Part shown: positions 1 through 14,500 of the stretch, piece by piece
How positions within the stretch are numbered: the stretch's first letter is position 1
Layout of the letters: every line of letters begins with the position of its first letter
DNA from: Rotaria sp. Silwood1
Lineage: Eukaryota; Rotifera; Eurotatoria; Philodinida; Philodinidae
Reading direction: 5' to 3'
NCBI GenBank assembly: GCA_905250075.1
Contig: CAJNOP010000021.1
Location: forward strand, 1,699,808-1,763,807
DNA length: 64,000 bases
Notes under the pieces: model-generated
Databases searched by the model: none
The model's input: the letters and a program-made list of their open reading frames with translations, nothing else
Told to the model about the DNA's origin: nothing
Program-made: the position numbers and the translations under genes

Positions 1-2525
1 GCGGCCCTCACTGCATCATGAAAATGCATAGCAGATTTTGAAAGTTTTCATCATTCAAAACCAATTTTCAGGGATATTCTTTTTTAGTTTCTCATCATTA
101 TATTCTCTAACATTATTTTTCCCTTTCGTCATCAGGGAATATCACCGAGCTTAGAGCATTTTTTGAGTAAGCATAAAAAACTTTCAGCTTTCGCTGTCGA
201 TTGACTTACACTTCTAAATCTTGCTTTCAAAGTTTTCTAAAAAATAATTGAGAAAGAAAATTTCGACTTGCAGTATTAAAACATCGAAAAATAAGCTTAG
301 TTTAGATCATTATTTTAGAATACTATAAAGCAATCCGAAAATGTCAACTGTTGAAATAAACCCTGATACCATTATGTACAAAATTAAATTCTACATTCAT
401 TCATACAAGATCGAATATTTTATAGTAGAAGTTTAACTTCAGTAAACATTATATTTCATAATGCATCAAAAAGTACCGTAAGCTATGTGTTCGAAAATTT
501 TATTCTTCCAAACGAACGTACTACGAACCATGATGAGACCGTGACCATGTAGAGTACAAGTTTCTCTATCTGTTAATGTATAGTACCTCACTTTTAGTAT
601 TGATTTTGATGAACACAAATGCACAGCTTAATAATTTGACAGATGTTAATCTCTAAAAGTTCACTTCATCATGAAAAAGAATCGGTGGCTCTGTAGACAA
701 TTAAAGTCTCTATGTAGTGAGATCAAAAGAAAAATTTTAAATAAGTGTTTAAGCCCTCGAAAATTGAAAATATAAGCAGATCACTTATCACAGATCATCG
801 GTTACTTATTCGGTGAAAAATTTAAAGTTTTTAAAAAGACGCGAAATATGTATCGTAAGAATCTCGTTAATTCTAAAGTGATTTCAGAACTTATTATTTT
901 TTTTTATAAAGTATCAACAAACCTTTCGAAACTTAGATAGATTCTTCAATTAACTTAAACGAATCGTGCTAAACACATCTATTCACAAAATTCTATTGTG
1001 AATTTTAACGAACAAATCAACGGGTATTTACTTAAGGTTTGTTTACACAAGCATGGTAGCATGCTCGAGTAGTCTACGATACCTCTCTCGGCAAGAAGAC
1101 ATTTAAGGAATATTAATTAACTACAATGTAAGAAAAATTGAAGTTTTGGAAAATTGAAGAAATATATATCCCGTCATTATTCATCACTATTATTCCAATC
1201 TCATCATTGTCACTTCCTTTTTTGCCGTATAACAATGTTTTCTATTGTTTCTATTTTTATTTTCTTTGTTTTATCAATTCTCTGGCATGAAATCCTTTAT
1301 TTTTAGTACATAAAAAGTCGAATAAGAACAAACATTGTCATCTGGTATCGATAATTTAGTTTTTTGTCCGTTCCCTTTTTCGGCTACATTCGTCACATAT
1401 GTAATAGCACTTCTAATCATCCTAAGAATGTTTTCTATCGTAGTTGATGTTCTTGTTGTCTAAATATATATAAATGCCTCGCAACGCTCTTGCTAATTTA
1501 TTACTATGATGTAGTTTCCGATTCTTCTATCAGCAAATGTCATGTTGAATCGAGAAAAAGCACAGCTATTCGACTAGCTAGTAATCAGACGATTGCCATC
1601 ATCAATAATCATACCCAAGAGAATAAATGAATATAAACATGTATGCACATATCGATCTTGTCGTAAGGTCTAATGGACGAATAAAAAATAAATTGGTATA
1701 CTAGCACTATTCCCAATGCAAGAAACATGTGCATTCCAGATGAATCATAACAATGATGTCCTACATTTATTTGCCTTTCTCTGAGCCCACGGCTCTTTTT
1801 ATTTTATTTTTCTTTTTTGTTCTTCTTCTTCTTCTTTTTTCTTTTCTGCTGACCGACCCCTTCGATGATAGTGTAATCCATATGTACTTGTCGTCATAAT
1901 TTAGTTTCGATGCTCTTTATATTGAAAAAATTGCAAGAGAAGAAGAAGAAGAAAAGAACGTTTATGTTCGCTCACTATCACCCAACAACGGATTTAATAA
2001 TTCTGCTCTTTCTTTCTTTCTTTCTTTCTTTCTCACTTTCAGATAGAGTGATATTTTTGTAAAACAAAACATAGACACAGCGACAGAAAAGAAAGAAAGA
2101 AAGAAAGAAGCCACACTGACAGACGCACGCCTGCTTCTATTTTTTTTTGTTGCTCGACTTCTCTATTTTTTTATTTATTATTTCTCCCTCTTTCTCTCCC
2201 GTTTTTTTTCTTGGTGCAGAAAATACAAACCAGACCATCGTTGTCAGTGGCGTTGGCATGTAAAAAAAAGCTCTTTCTCTTTGTTCTTCTTCCTTTCTTT
2301 GCTACTTTTTGCCCTCTCTCTCTTCGACCGTTCGTTTACTGCTCGAGCCGACAACAACAACAACAACACACACGCACACACATATATAGAATGAAGGCGC
2401 AACGCGCAAAGCAAAGAACATAATGGAACAACAACATCCATAACTAGAAAGAAACAACAGCAGACTTCTTGAATTTTCACTTTAGAAATCGTTATTATAA
2501 ACGCGCCTTCTTTCAATTCAATACT
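1..2525. other. Upstream non-coding DNA of the brat-like gene
   Basis: AT-rich sequence without a convincing open frame. Homopyrimidine and homopurine tracts thicken from about 1800 to 2500, just before the first coding exon. This region probably holds the promoter and 5' UTR of the gene starting at 2526, but I could not pick out a core promoter. The short frames around 2211-2516 are low-complexity and overlap on both strands, so I do not call them. Confidence 0.5.
2007..2110. repeat. Inverted CTTT / AAAG microsatellite pair
   Basis: About six CTTT units (near 2007-2032) are followed some 55 bases later by about six AAAG units (near 2087-2110). The two tracts are complementary and could form a hairpin in DNA or in the 5' UTR of the downstream gene. 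Confidence 0.7.
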
Positions 2526-5500
2526 ATGATACCATCAACATTGAAAACCATTTTTGTCGACGGTGATCTCGAAGATTCATCAATTTTACTTGACGTACAA
2601 CATCCCTATCGTGATAAAGATCTTCTTTTAACAAACCATTTTGATGATGTTGACGACGATGTTCGTGATCAGGTAAGAGACAAAAAAAAAGAATACGCTG
2701 TTTCTAACTTATCTGTGTCTATCTGGTCTTTTTTTCGTGACTTTTTTTGTTTTTATTTTTGTCAACAAGTACCTGTTGTTATGCTTGTATATGTTATGCA
2801 AAGCTCTTAACAAATGTTATCCGCATAAGCACACACTTTTTTCATGTTCGTAGGATGTAGTATACATGTTATCATGTCTCAACAAATAATGTTGCTGTGA
2901 GACGTATTTCGTCTTCGAAATAATTTCATACTAAGATATAAGATGATATATCGTATGATTTTTTTTTTTCGTAGCTTCATGGGTATAGTTAAGAGACAGA
3001 TGAAAGATAAAACTCGACCACAATCATTTGATAAAGATGCAATGAGATCGAAATGGATATACGCTTGTTAGCATGCTTTTGGTTTGGATTAAAAGAAGAA
3101 GACTGAAAAACTCCAATGAGATATACTATCATTTCTTTTTCTTTATCAGAAAAAAAACATGAAAGGTTTCCTATAAGACATTTAAAAAAATTCCCATATT
3201 TTATGTTTATTGAAAATGTCATTTAAAAAATAAATCAAAGTTTGTAACTGGTTACTAAGAGACTATATTCTGATTTTATTTGTTTTTCTTTTTCTACCAA
3301 CATTATCCTATTTATTTCTATAAAAAAAACCTCAACGAACTCAAGCATATATAATATGAAACCGTTTCTTTCTATGTTATAGCTGTCATGATGTCCTCAA
3401 GCTACAAATAAGCGTGCATCTTTATCATCATCTTTCATCTAAATGATGTTCTCTATATAGTTCATATAAATATATATGGCTTTTATCTGAAATAGATTAT
3501 ATTTTGACCACAATACCAAAATTTTCTATTATAGACTTAGTATCATCATCTTTTGTGTATAAGTATATTGATTTTGTCAAGAGAACTTTTGAGACATAGA
3601 AAGACATATTTTACTATTTATTACTCTTACACCTTTTCATCTGACGGATACATCTTGTATTTGATGACATACAAGTGTGAGCTGCTATATGAGTTATCAA
3701 TTAGAAAAAAATAATAATTTCTTTTTCGTTCTCATATTCTTAGTTACAATTATACTTTATTGTTATTGTTTCAGTTGTTCGTGTTCGATCAATACCTATG
3801 TATGTATTAGTTACATATAAATATAACCTTGAAAGTGAAAATGTCATTCATTCATGCCTTTCTTTTTTCTTCTTTTTTTTATTACTTCGAGCAAGTGTAT
3901 GTGATCGATTAGCTGGATTTAAGTTGCCGTTTTGACACAATATAGTGAATAATTGGAATAATAATAAAAGACAGAGAAAGCGGAAAAAGCCAATAAGTAA
4001 CAATAGCAACACAGTCATTTTCAAAAAAAAACAAAAAAGAAATTTACATTTTGTTTTAATTATAAAGATATGAGTAATGATTTATTCTATGTTTATATTA
4101 ATATTATCAAAACATCTGCATGTGTATATGTTCAATTTGTAGTGTACAGATGTGCATGAGTTTTTCTTTTTTGTTCTTATACGTATAGTCATTAAAAAAT
4201 GTGTTCGAACGGAAATCATTAGTTGTTGCTTTCGGGGAGAAAAGAATAGAACTTAAAAATTAGATACAATCAAATAGGTTCAACCGCGTCTCATGACAAT
4301 CATCAACGTTGACATACTCATATACTTTGGTCATGTATATACATATATATCTATATGTATATAAAATTGGAGAGTAGAGAATGAAAAAGAAAAAAAGACG
4401 GGAGACACCTTGACGATCTGTTCTCCTCACAGTACATAGGGAGCACTACTGACGAGAAGAAAAAGAGAAGAAGAAGAAAAAAAAAAGGAGAGAAAGAGAA
4501 AGACGAGGTAACTTTGACAAATCATTACCCAGTCAGCCGCTTTACCCATGCTGGCATAAAAGAAATTCGTTTGTCACTATTAACAGACAGATAATCGCAT
4601 CAATAATAACAATGTTCGATTTTGATAATGATTTATGGGTAAGCAATATTGACACATCAAAAGAAAAAAGATACCTAAAGATTTTAATTGTCTGAATAAA
4701 ATTTAATAACAAGGGAAAAGTCACAATTTTATGCGTCATATGTTGACATTAAAACAGATAAATTTCTTTTTATGATCCCATTTTTATCATTCATTTTTAA
4801 AGTAAAGGTTACACTTTAGAACTAACAGTTATCAAAAGAAAAAAAAGAGAATCGTTGTCTTCTACCAGTAAATGATTACGTGACTTTTTGATAAACGAAA
4901 AAAAAAAACATACAAAATAAATGCAGCAGGAGAGACAATAGTAACCAGCCACCTATATATGTATATATATATATAAATATATATATAAACGATGACCTTT
5001 AACCTAGAATAATTGAGTACTCTTATTCTTTCGCTGTCCTATTTTATTGAAAAAAAAAGTACATCATAAGTTTTAATATTGTGCATTTTTATTTAGAATT
5101 CACCATTCTTTGGTTTATTCCCTCCAACATCGGATGCATCATCAAATACACTTCTTTCGGCATGTGTTAGTCACGATAGTTCAGGTTCAAGTTCAAATGG
5201 TTCATCAGCTGCATTTTCATTTACGGATTCTGCATATACTTCATCACAATCACCACCACCATCATCATCACAGTCCCAAAATTCGAATAATGCAGCCAGT
5301 CAATCAATTTCAATCATGCGTAACCTTCAATCACAGCAGCAACAACAACAACATCCTACACAACAAAAGCAACATATGAAACCAGTTACATCAACACATC
5401 TATCAATACTTCCTGGTTTAACAACATCATCACCAAGCTCAAGTTTATCAAGTGTTCATTCAACAACAGATAATCTATGTTGTCCATCATCATCAACATC

Positions 5501-8500
5501 CTTTTACACCAAACAACAACATCAAGATTATCATTACAACTATTGGAATTGTCCTGGATGTCAAGAAGCATATAAACAAAATCGTCCACAAGTTCTTCAA
5601 TGTTTTCATTCATTATGTGAAACATGCATTGAAAAATTATCCGACAAAGAAAATCGAAATATTTCTTGTCCATTATGTGGCTTAATAACAATGCTTACAG
5701 ATATTTTACCTGATTATACAATACAAAATAATCATTCAAATATATCAAATGATTATATGTTACCATTAGGAGAAAATTCTACACAATATTGTACGGCATG
5801 TAAAAGTTCAGAATCAATGGCTGTAGCTAAATGCTTCCAATGTTCGAGCTTCCTATGTCATCAATGTGTATGTGCACATCAAATAATGAATTGTTTTGAA
5901 GGTCATCGAGTAAGTTAACATGATAAATATTTTCTTTTAAAATCTGTTTTTTTTTTCCTCTTATTGATTCGTTCATCATCATATATAACATTCAAGCTCT
6001 TTCTTCTTTTTTTTCTTTTTTTCTACTCGTTCTTTCTATTATATATTCTGTTTGATTGATTTTTTTTTCTTGTTCTATTCTTTTCATCTTTTCACCATTT
6101 CCATTGATGTTCTTTACCAAATAGACATGCATATAAATAATCTAATAATAATTATTGAATATGCATTTCCATAATTCTGTTAGAATTTTTTTCTTACTCT
6201 CCTTATCTTTCCGATATGCTTAGTTTTTGTAAGATGCAACCAACCACTTTTATGTTGTATTTCTTTTCCGTTCGGATCCTATTTCTATATGATAGAATTC
6301 AGATGCTCAAATTCCTCGCTGTCTTTTTTTCCTTCTTTGCTATCCATCGTTCGACAGATTGTACGTTTCAATAACTGTAGCTGATCGTATAAAGAAAACA
6401 GCAAGGATATTCTTTCTAGTTAACAAGAAAAAGAATTCAATTTCACAACAAATTATGATCAATGTTAGATTGATCGCGCCAACTCAAATACACAGACAAA
6501 AAAAGACAGCTGCAACTTCATCATTTTGTGTATCGATCAATAATAAATAATATCGATTGAACTGAATAATGAAGAAAATTCTTTAGAGAAAAAAAATTAT
6601 TAAGAAGCCTTTTTCAAGGATCTGCAGACGGCTAAAAAAAGAATGAAAGAAAAATTGAATTCTATTAAAAAGAAATAGAGAACGAAAGTTAATGACAAGA
6701 GTGTGCGAGCAAGCAGAACGCAAAGCTTTTTGCCAACTGAACTGCACTTCTCATTTTTTTTCTCTTCTTCTTTCATCTCTTGAGCAACTCAATTTACAAA
6801 AAAAACTGATGATGATTTGTTCTTTTTCTGTATTCGTATTCAGTGCTGAGAATTTACAGAAGGCAACAAAAAAAAGAATCTATTCTTTCTGCTTCTCTCT
6901 CTGTGATCTTAGTGAATGATTATCAAAACACTTGTAGTAATCAAAAAGGACGAGAAAAGAGAATGTACACAATTCTTAATAATGATTATCTTTCGAATAC
7001 AAATATAGTTAATGTGAGCTATTTAATAATATTCGATAGGGAAAAAAAAATCTCAGTTGATTGATTTTCTATTTTAGGTCGTTCATATTAAAGAACTTGA
7101 TTCTAATGGTAATGATCTTCGATTAGTCTTTTGTCCAATGCATAAAAATGAAACATTAAAATATTTTTGTGCTACTTGCAATATACCAAGTAGGAAATAA
7201 TTTTCGATAATATTTTTTTCTAATTATTCTATTTTATAGTTTGTACAACATGTACAACAACTGATCATGGACGCATTGGACATGAATTTATTTCATTAAA
7301 TGATGCTGGTAAATATATATATGGAAATATTTTTTTTTTCCTTTTCTAATATTTTGATTACTTAAAAGGATCACATCAAGTAGCAAAATTACAACATATT
7401 GTTGAAAACACTCGTCAACGTTTAACTGATTTAAAGCATTCACAAAAACTAATCGATCGATCATATAGTTTATTACAAGTAAAATTAATTTTACATATAA
7501 AAAGTTTAAGAAGAATTTTTTCTATAATGTTAAGTACCTAATCAAATCCAGATTGCGACTTTAATAAGAAATAGTTTACTATTGGGTTGGCAAGAAAGTC
7601 TTGCGTTTTTTATTATTATTAAGATAATAAAAGAAGACGCAAAACTTTCTTGCCAACCCAATATTTAATGCATTCTATATTAGATGATCTATGAAGGCAA
7701 GTTCTCTGAAAAAGTCGGACAAGATAGTTTTCAAATCCTAGAAGACTTGGTCGAGATCAGGTTTTGGGAGCTGGAGAACTCAATCACCCACTCTCTCACG
7801 AAACTCTGAGCTTCTTTGGCTTCATCACTGAAAACTATCTTGAGAAATACGAAATGCTGAATAAAATGAGGGGTGATCGCATTTCCTACGACCTTGGTAT
7901 AAAAAGTTTTAAAAAAGTCACTGAAATCGTATAGGAACACTTCGATTTTTGTGCTACTTCTAGTTTTTCAAGGGAAGGCCGTAGAGAAAACGGTTACCTC
8001 TCGTTCTGTTAAGAATTTTGTACTTTTAAATGATTTTCAGCGATAGAATTATGTGAGCCAGAGAAGGTTCAGTTTCCTAAGGATCTTCGATCCGGCTAGC
8101 AAGATTTTTTTGAACAGTTATTTTTCTTCAAAAGCCTCGCCAGTATCATTAAAAGATCTGTGGAGGAGTCTGGATCACTTCTAGTCCCAAATTCAGACTC
8201 TACCAATGAAGGCATTGTTCAAATATAGCTTCTGAGTTCTGAAATCAACTGTCCGATTTTTTAACAACTTTGCCATAGCAGTTCATCAAATATAGAATGC
8301 ATTAAATAGAAAAATCCATTGGATATTGTCAGGATCACTATTTGGATTTGAGCTAAATGTTCAATATTATAGAAAAAAATACGTTGTTGTTAAACATTTT
8401 TCTATTATCTTATATTACGACAAAAATAAACTATTTTGTGTTTTTTTGCTTTCATTAGACTCAATATAATAAAGCACAACATGATATTAATGAAACATTC

Positions 8501-11500
8501 AACTTTTATAGACAATTAATTGATGAAAGAAAAAATGATCTTGTTAAAGTAAGAAGTTTTTGTTTTGTTTGATTAAATTAAATGTTTTGTATTTTATTTA
8601 AAGGAATTGGATAATACATTTAATGAAAAACAAAATATTTTAACAAATCAAATGCAAAAAATTGAAGAAGCTGTTGAACGTGTTAATTTAGTAAATAATT
8701 ACAAAAGAAAACTAAAATAAATAAATAAATAATTTTTTGTTTGTTTTAGCCATTGGAATTTTCTGATCGCTTATTTAAAAATTCTTCAACAACAGAAATT
8801 TTAATGTTTAAAAAACAGCTTGAAAATAAATTAAATGCACTTAATCAAATTCTACCTGATACTAATGGACAATCGGCGTTTGAATTAGAATTTGTTTCAA
8901 ATTTTCAAGTAAACAAAAAAAACAAACAAAATTTTTATTCAACAAAATTGCTTTATTGAATTATTTTTAAGGCTATACAAACAGGTATAAGAAATACATT
9001 TGGTTATGTGCGATCATCACCTGAAACAGCAACATTGGTAAATTAGTTTTTAAGAAGAAAATTTTATTTTTCATTATTGTTTTTGTCTTTCTTTTTAGAA
9101 TAATCATTATAAACCACGAACACAAAAGGTAACAGAAAGATATGAATAGAAATCTTATTATTCGATACGTAAACAATTGAAATAATTTTCAAAATGAAAA
9201 TCCTTCATTTTGACGAGTTTATTTTGATGAAAGTTCTATGTAAAACTGAGTCGCAATATTTGATTATGAAGTGCAAAGGTTATTTCATTAGATAAATTAT
9301 CTTGATATCTACCAAAAAAAAGTTACACTATTTAGAATCATTTTTCAGAAAAATATAAGAAGATTTGATAGTTCAAAATAAGAAAAGATATTTTTGCTAA
9401 AACATTTAACATATCCAATGAATCACAAAATCACACTGTATTTTGAATAGAATCGGGTCAATGAGGATGATTTCATTCCATAGAGACTTTTTGTACTAAA
9501 TTTTTTTGGTAACATAAATGACAAATTAGTTATCGAAACAAAAGAAAACTTATCTTGTACTTTGAGCCAGAGATGAAGTTGGTGTAGACTAGATTTGACC
9601 GGACCGGCTAGTAACTGTTACTGGTTTCATCTCTGCTTCAAAGTCAATATTGTCAAATATAGGAACAAAGAACTCATTAAAACAGATGAATTCGAAAGTG
9701 GCCGAATAACTATTTTCGATTTGATAGACGTTAGTGAAGCATCTCTACCATAAGAAGAGTTCGTACTTATGGTTTGCTTTTAAGAATAGTGAATTTTAAG
9801 TTTTAAGGATTCTACATTTGCAGCAAGACTATATTTTTTAATGTATTTTTGAAATTTTACTCACATGAAGATATCAATAAGACTAGCTCAGATGGAAAAA
9901 ATTCAGAATTTTCTAGGCTCAATCTCTTCGAAATATAAAGCTTGCAACAAATACATATTATAGATACTACCTGTTGAATAGAGTCTAGATCTTAAAAGTT
10001 CTGTATCTTGAAGACACCTATGATATGACCATAAGATATCTTATCAGAGCTTTATACGTTGATTTTCAAAGAAACCTGTTTTTCAGACCAAGAAGAATTT
10101 TTCCAAAATCGTTTTGCATCTACTCGAATTACAGTGCATACCGTGTTGTCTATAAGAGAATAGTCTTTTCTATTTTTCAAAACTGAGTTTGAAGTAAAAT
10201 AATATTCTCTTGATGGTTTACACATTGAAATGGTACACATATTGAAACCTAAAAGCAAAAATTCTCTATTGTGAGAAACAAAATAGGAATACAGACTCTT
10301 TGCACGGCAGCAATAGTTCAGTAAGGTTACTAAGATGAATGGTGTTCTAGCTCAGAGACAAGCGAAAACCTCAAAATATTGTCTCTTTAGAACTTTACAA
10401 AATTTATTCGAGTTTATAACAAGTTAAAAGAATGAAGATTATTTTTAACAAATGTGATTAACTATGAAAAATTGTTAGACTTAGCAAATAACTTACCATT
10501 TAATCGAAAAATCCCCTTTATTTCTTTTCTTTAGTTTTTAAATTCCATCAGCAAATATTACTAATCGAGATTCTACTTGCAAATTTTATATTCTTATTAT
10601 GGAAATCTATAAAACAGGTGTTAGCTAATCTATCCTTCATGCTAAAAATCTCTTGACAAATTTCTTTCTTTTTCTAGTTTTATTTAAACTACTATTTATT
10701 TGAAAATCTAATGTGTTCCACTATTTTTTGAATAATTATTAATAGGAGCATAATACTGATTTGCAGATTTTATCATTTAACAAAAAAGATTCAAAGTCAT
10801 CAGGCGAGTTCTTGGTGAAGATTTTCGAAAACGAGATTCTCAAGTTATTTCTTTTATAATTTATAATTTTAATAAAGTTAATCGATAAAAAAGAATTCTT
10901 TTCTTTTGATCTACGCAAATTTGATATTTCAAGCTTTTTTTTCCTTTGAGAATTATAAGACATTTCTCACAACTTTCGATCTTAGCCAATTGACCTTTTA
11001 CTATCAAGAAAAACGACTAGACTAGGGTAATGTATCATGCTGAGTCGGATAGTGATATTTGTTTTTAGGTTCGACATAGTCTGATTTTGCTATGTCAATA
11101 TTTCTGAAATGCCACAATCAATCTCTAAGTAATGAAGGAGTCGACCTTTCAGAAATATTGAGATAACAATGTCAGATCAGTTCGAGACTAATAGCAAATA
11201 TCACCATGCGACTCAATATGGTGAATTACTTCTATCTAATTGTTTTTCTTGGTGATAAAAGGTTAATTAACGGATATCGGAGGTCTCAGAAAAGTCTTGC
11301 ACCTCTCAAATGGAACAAGCAAATCTTATTTGATTGGTCAATTGTGCTGACCAATAAAATTTCAATATACTTCAATGACTCTGAGTCTCCTCTCATGAAT
11401 GGTAAAAATCGCAGGTTTCTATGATGTTCCTATCGATAAGTATTCAAAAAATAGTAGAACATTCTTATATTTTGATATGGATAGTAGATTTCTAGTTTTT

Positions 11501-14500
11501 TTTTTCTGGAAAAATACAATTATCATAAATATTTTTTGTAATTGTTTTCATTCTTAGCTAATCAATGAAAATTTCAATAAAGTAATTGGTCCACCATCAT
11601 TAAATAGCTGTCATAATCATAATCATCATCAACCACAAAATAATCTTTCAACACTTAGTCCAACAAAATCTATTCAACAACAGACAACAAATACAAATCA
11701 TTTATTAAATGGTATTGATATATTATCATGTAGTTTACCTCAAACATCCATGACTAAATATTCAAATTTATCATCATCAACACCAACACCAATTAGTTTT
11801 TCATTATCATCAAATACACTTGATATGCATTCATATGAATTATGGTCAAATGCAGCACAATCTCAACAACAATTATCAAGTTCATTAACATCAAGTAATG
11901 GTAATGGAAATCTTAATGGACAAGATTCAGTTGTTGATCTTGTTGATAGTTTATCAACACTTGATAATTATTCATCACTTGCACAAAATTTATTATTACC
12001 ATCACGTTCAAATAATTCAACATTAAAACGACAAAAAATGATTTATCATCAAAAATTTGGTGAATTTGGTGTACTTGAAGGACAATTTACTGAACCATCA
12101 GGTGTTGCTGTTAATGCTCAAGGTGATATTATTGTTGCTGATACAAATAATCATCGCATACAAATATTTGATTCAAATGGTAATTTTTTTTTTCTTTTTT
12201 AGATAGAAAATGTTTTCTTTTTATGTATTCTTAGGACGATTTCGTTTTCAATTTGGTGAATGTGGAAAACGTGATGGACAATTATTATATCCAAATCGTG
12301 TTGCTGTATTTCGTCAATCAGGTGATATTGTTGTTACTGAACGTAGCCCAACACATCAAATACAAATTTATAATCAATATGGACAATTTATACGTAAATT
12401 TGGTGCCAATGTTTTACAACATCCACGTGGTATGTTTGATATTTTTTCTAAAATATTTTTTGTAAAAAAAATATTATTCCTTTATTTTAGGAGTTTGTGT
12501 GGATAATATGGGTCATATTATTGTTGTTGAATGTAAAGTAATGCGTGTCTTTATTTTTGATATCAATGGGAATGTTCTAAATAAATTTACATGTTCTAAA
12601 TATTTGGAATTTCCAAATGGTGTTTGTTGTAATGATAAACAAGAAATATTTATATCTGACAATCGTGCACATTGCATTAAAGTATTTTCTTATGATGGAC
12701 AATTTCTACGAACAATTGGATCAGAAGGTATAACAAATTATCCAATTGGTGTTGTACAAAATAGTCAAGGTGATGTACTTATTGCTGATAATCATAATAA
12801 TTTTAATTTGACAATTTTTAATCAAGGTAAGATTGAATATAAAATTTACACAAAAGAAAAGCAAAGATAGTACTGTTTGCTATTAGTAATGTTTTTCTGT
12901 AAGGCCAATGTTTACAGAAGGAAAAGTTTATCGTGACATTTAATGAAAGTTGTTATCAAAATAGATAAAAAACTCTGCACGATAGTCCATAAGTCAGCTA
13001 AGTGAAGGAAAAAAAGATCAAATAAACTGACATTTGTTTTCTTACCGATGATAAAAAGGTGTTCGTGGTTTAAAAAACTTAAGACAAATACTAAATAGAA
13101 TGGTTTCTTTATATATTACTATTGACTTCAACATCAGAATAATAATGGCCTTAATGAGACTAACTTGGGTACAATATCTCTGAGATTTTAATATTTCAAA
13201 ATTTTAGCATATCTCTATTGAGTTGATGTCATTGAGAACTTGTCTGCAGCAAAGTTTGAGGCGAAAAAGGTTAAGTTAAGATTTAATTGAAAACTATGGA
13301 TCCTAGAAAGACAAATTCAACAAAAAAAGCGAATGCTTTTGGGCTATTAGGAGTAGACAATTCGCTACTATTGGAGGCAATGTGACCGTAGAACCCTTGA
13401 ACCCACTCAGATGATCTTTCACTAAATTAATCGGGAAATGACTATGTTGAAGTCAATAGTGATAGTGAATTGTGGGTTCGGATTTTTGTGAGCCTGAATC
13501 CAAATTATTTTTCATTAATATCCAGGACTCTTCGTGTACATGAACAACTACTGAAGGGTCAGTGTTAGCTATTTATTGATAACTCTTCGAAAAATAGTCG
13601 AGATACAATTATTTATTGTTGTTCATTTTCCTATCACCCAATGCTTCATGCATTAACAGTTTTTGCTTAACTAAAAAAAGAGTATTATGTCAACAAAAAA
13701 TTGAGCAGTTAGGTGACTAATGAAACTTGTCAATGCAACAGTAATAGTAAAATCTTCAGCTCTATAGAATATTTTTAGTTGTATTTATATACACGAGATC
13801 AAGCAAGCAAAGATCTGTTAGTTCACGTTTTTGTGGAACCAAATCTGGGTTTGGAAAGACACGTAGCTTCTTAGTAATGATACATCAAAATGATTCTTTT
13901 TAATATTTGCCTTAAGAAGATGAACTATGAATAATCCTTTATCATCGGTAAAAAGAATCAATCTATTTGTTCAAACTATACTAAAAATATTCAACATTTC
14001 GTAAATAAATTTAGGATCCATCGAATTTAACCGTAGCTTGATGTCGACAGTAGAAGATAATTCTTGTAAAAAATTATATGTTTTTTTCAGTTAAGTTGGT
14101 ATGTATTTTTTAATAGAAAGCGAAAAATGTCAAGTTATGACAAATATCAACAAAGATCATTCCTTTTGTCACAAAATAAATTTAACTGATAGACTATACA
14201 AAAAAAAGCCTAGTGCTGAAAACATTGTCTACATATAAATTCTTTATACAATTTTTGTTAAATTTACTCTTTTCATAGATGGTCAATTAATAAGTGCGCT
14301 TGAATCTAAAGTGAAACATGCACAATGTTTCGATGTAGCACTTATGGATGATGGAAGTGTCGTTTTAGCAAGTAAAGATTATCGTATATATGTTTATCGT
14401 TATTTAATGACATCATCACCATCCATTGGATCCGGAGGAGGAGGAGTTGCTGGTAATAATACAACGCCTTCATCACCTCTATCATCTTCATCAACAACAC

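Noticed and set aside
2211..2516. Overlapping open frames on both strands upstream of brat
   Set aside because: Low-complexity sequence that reads open on both strands, without similarity; more likely 5' UTR.
11206..11424. 72-aa frame in brat intron 10
   Set aside because: It overlaps a hairpin element arm and resembles no protein; chance frame in repeat DNA.
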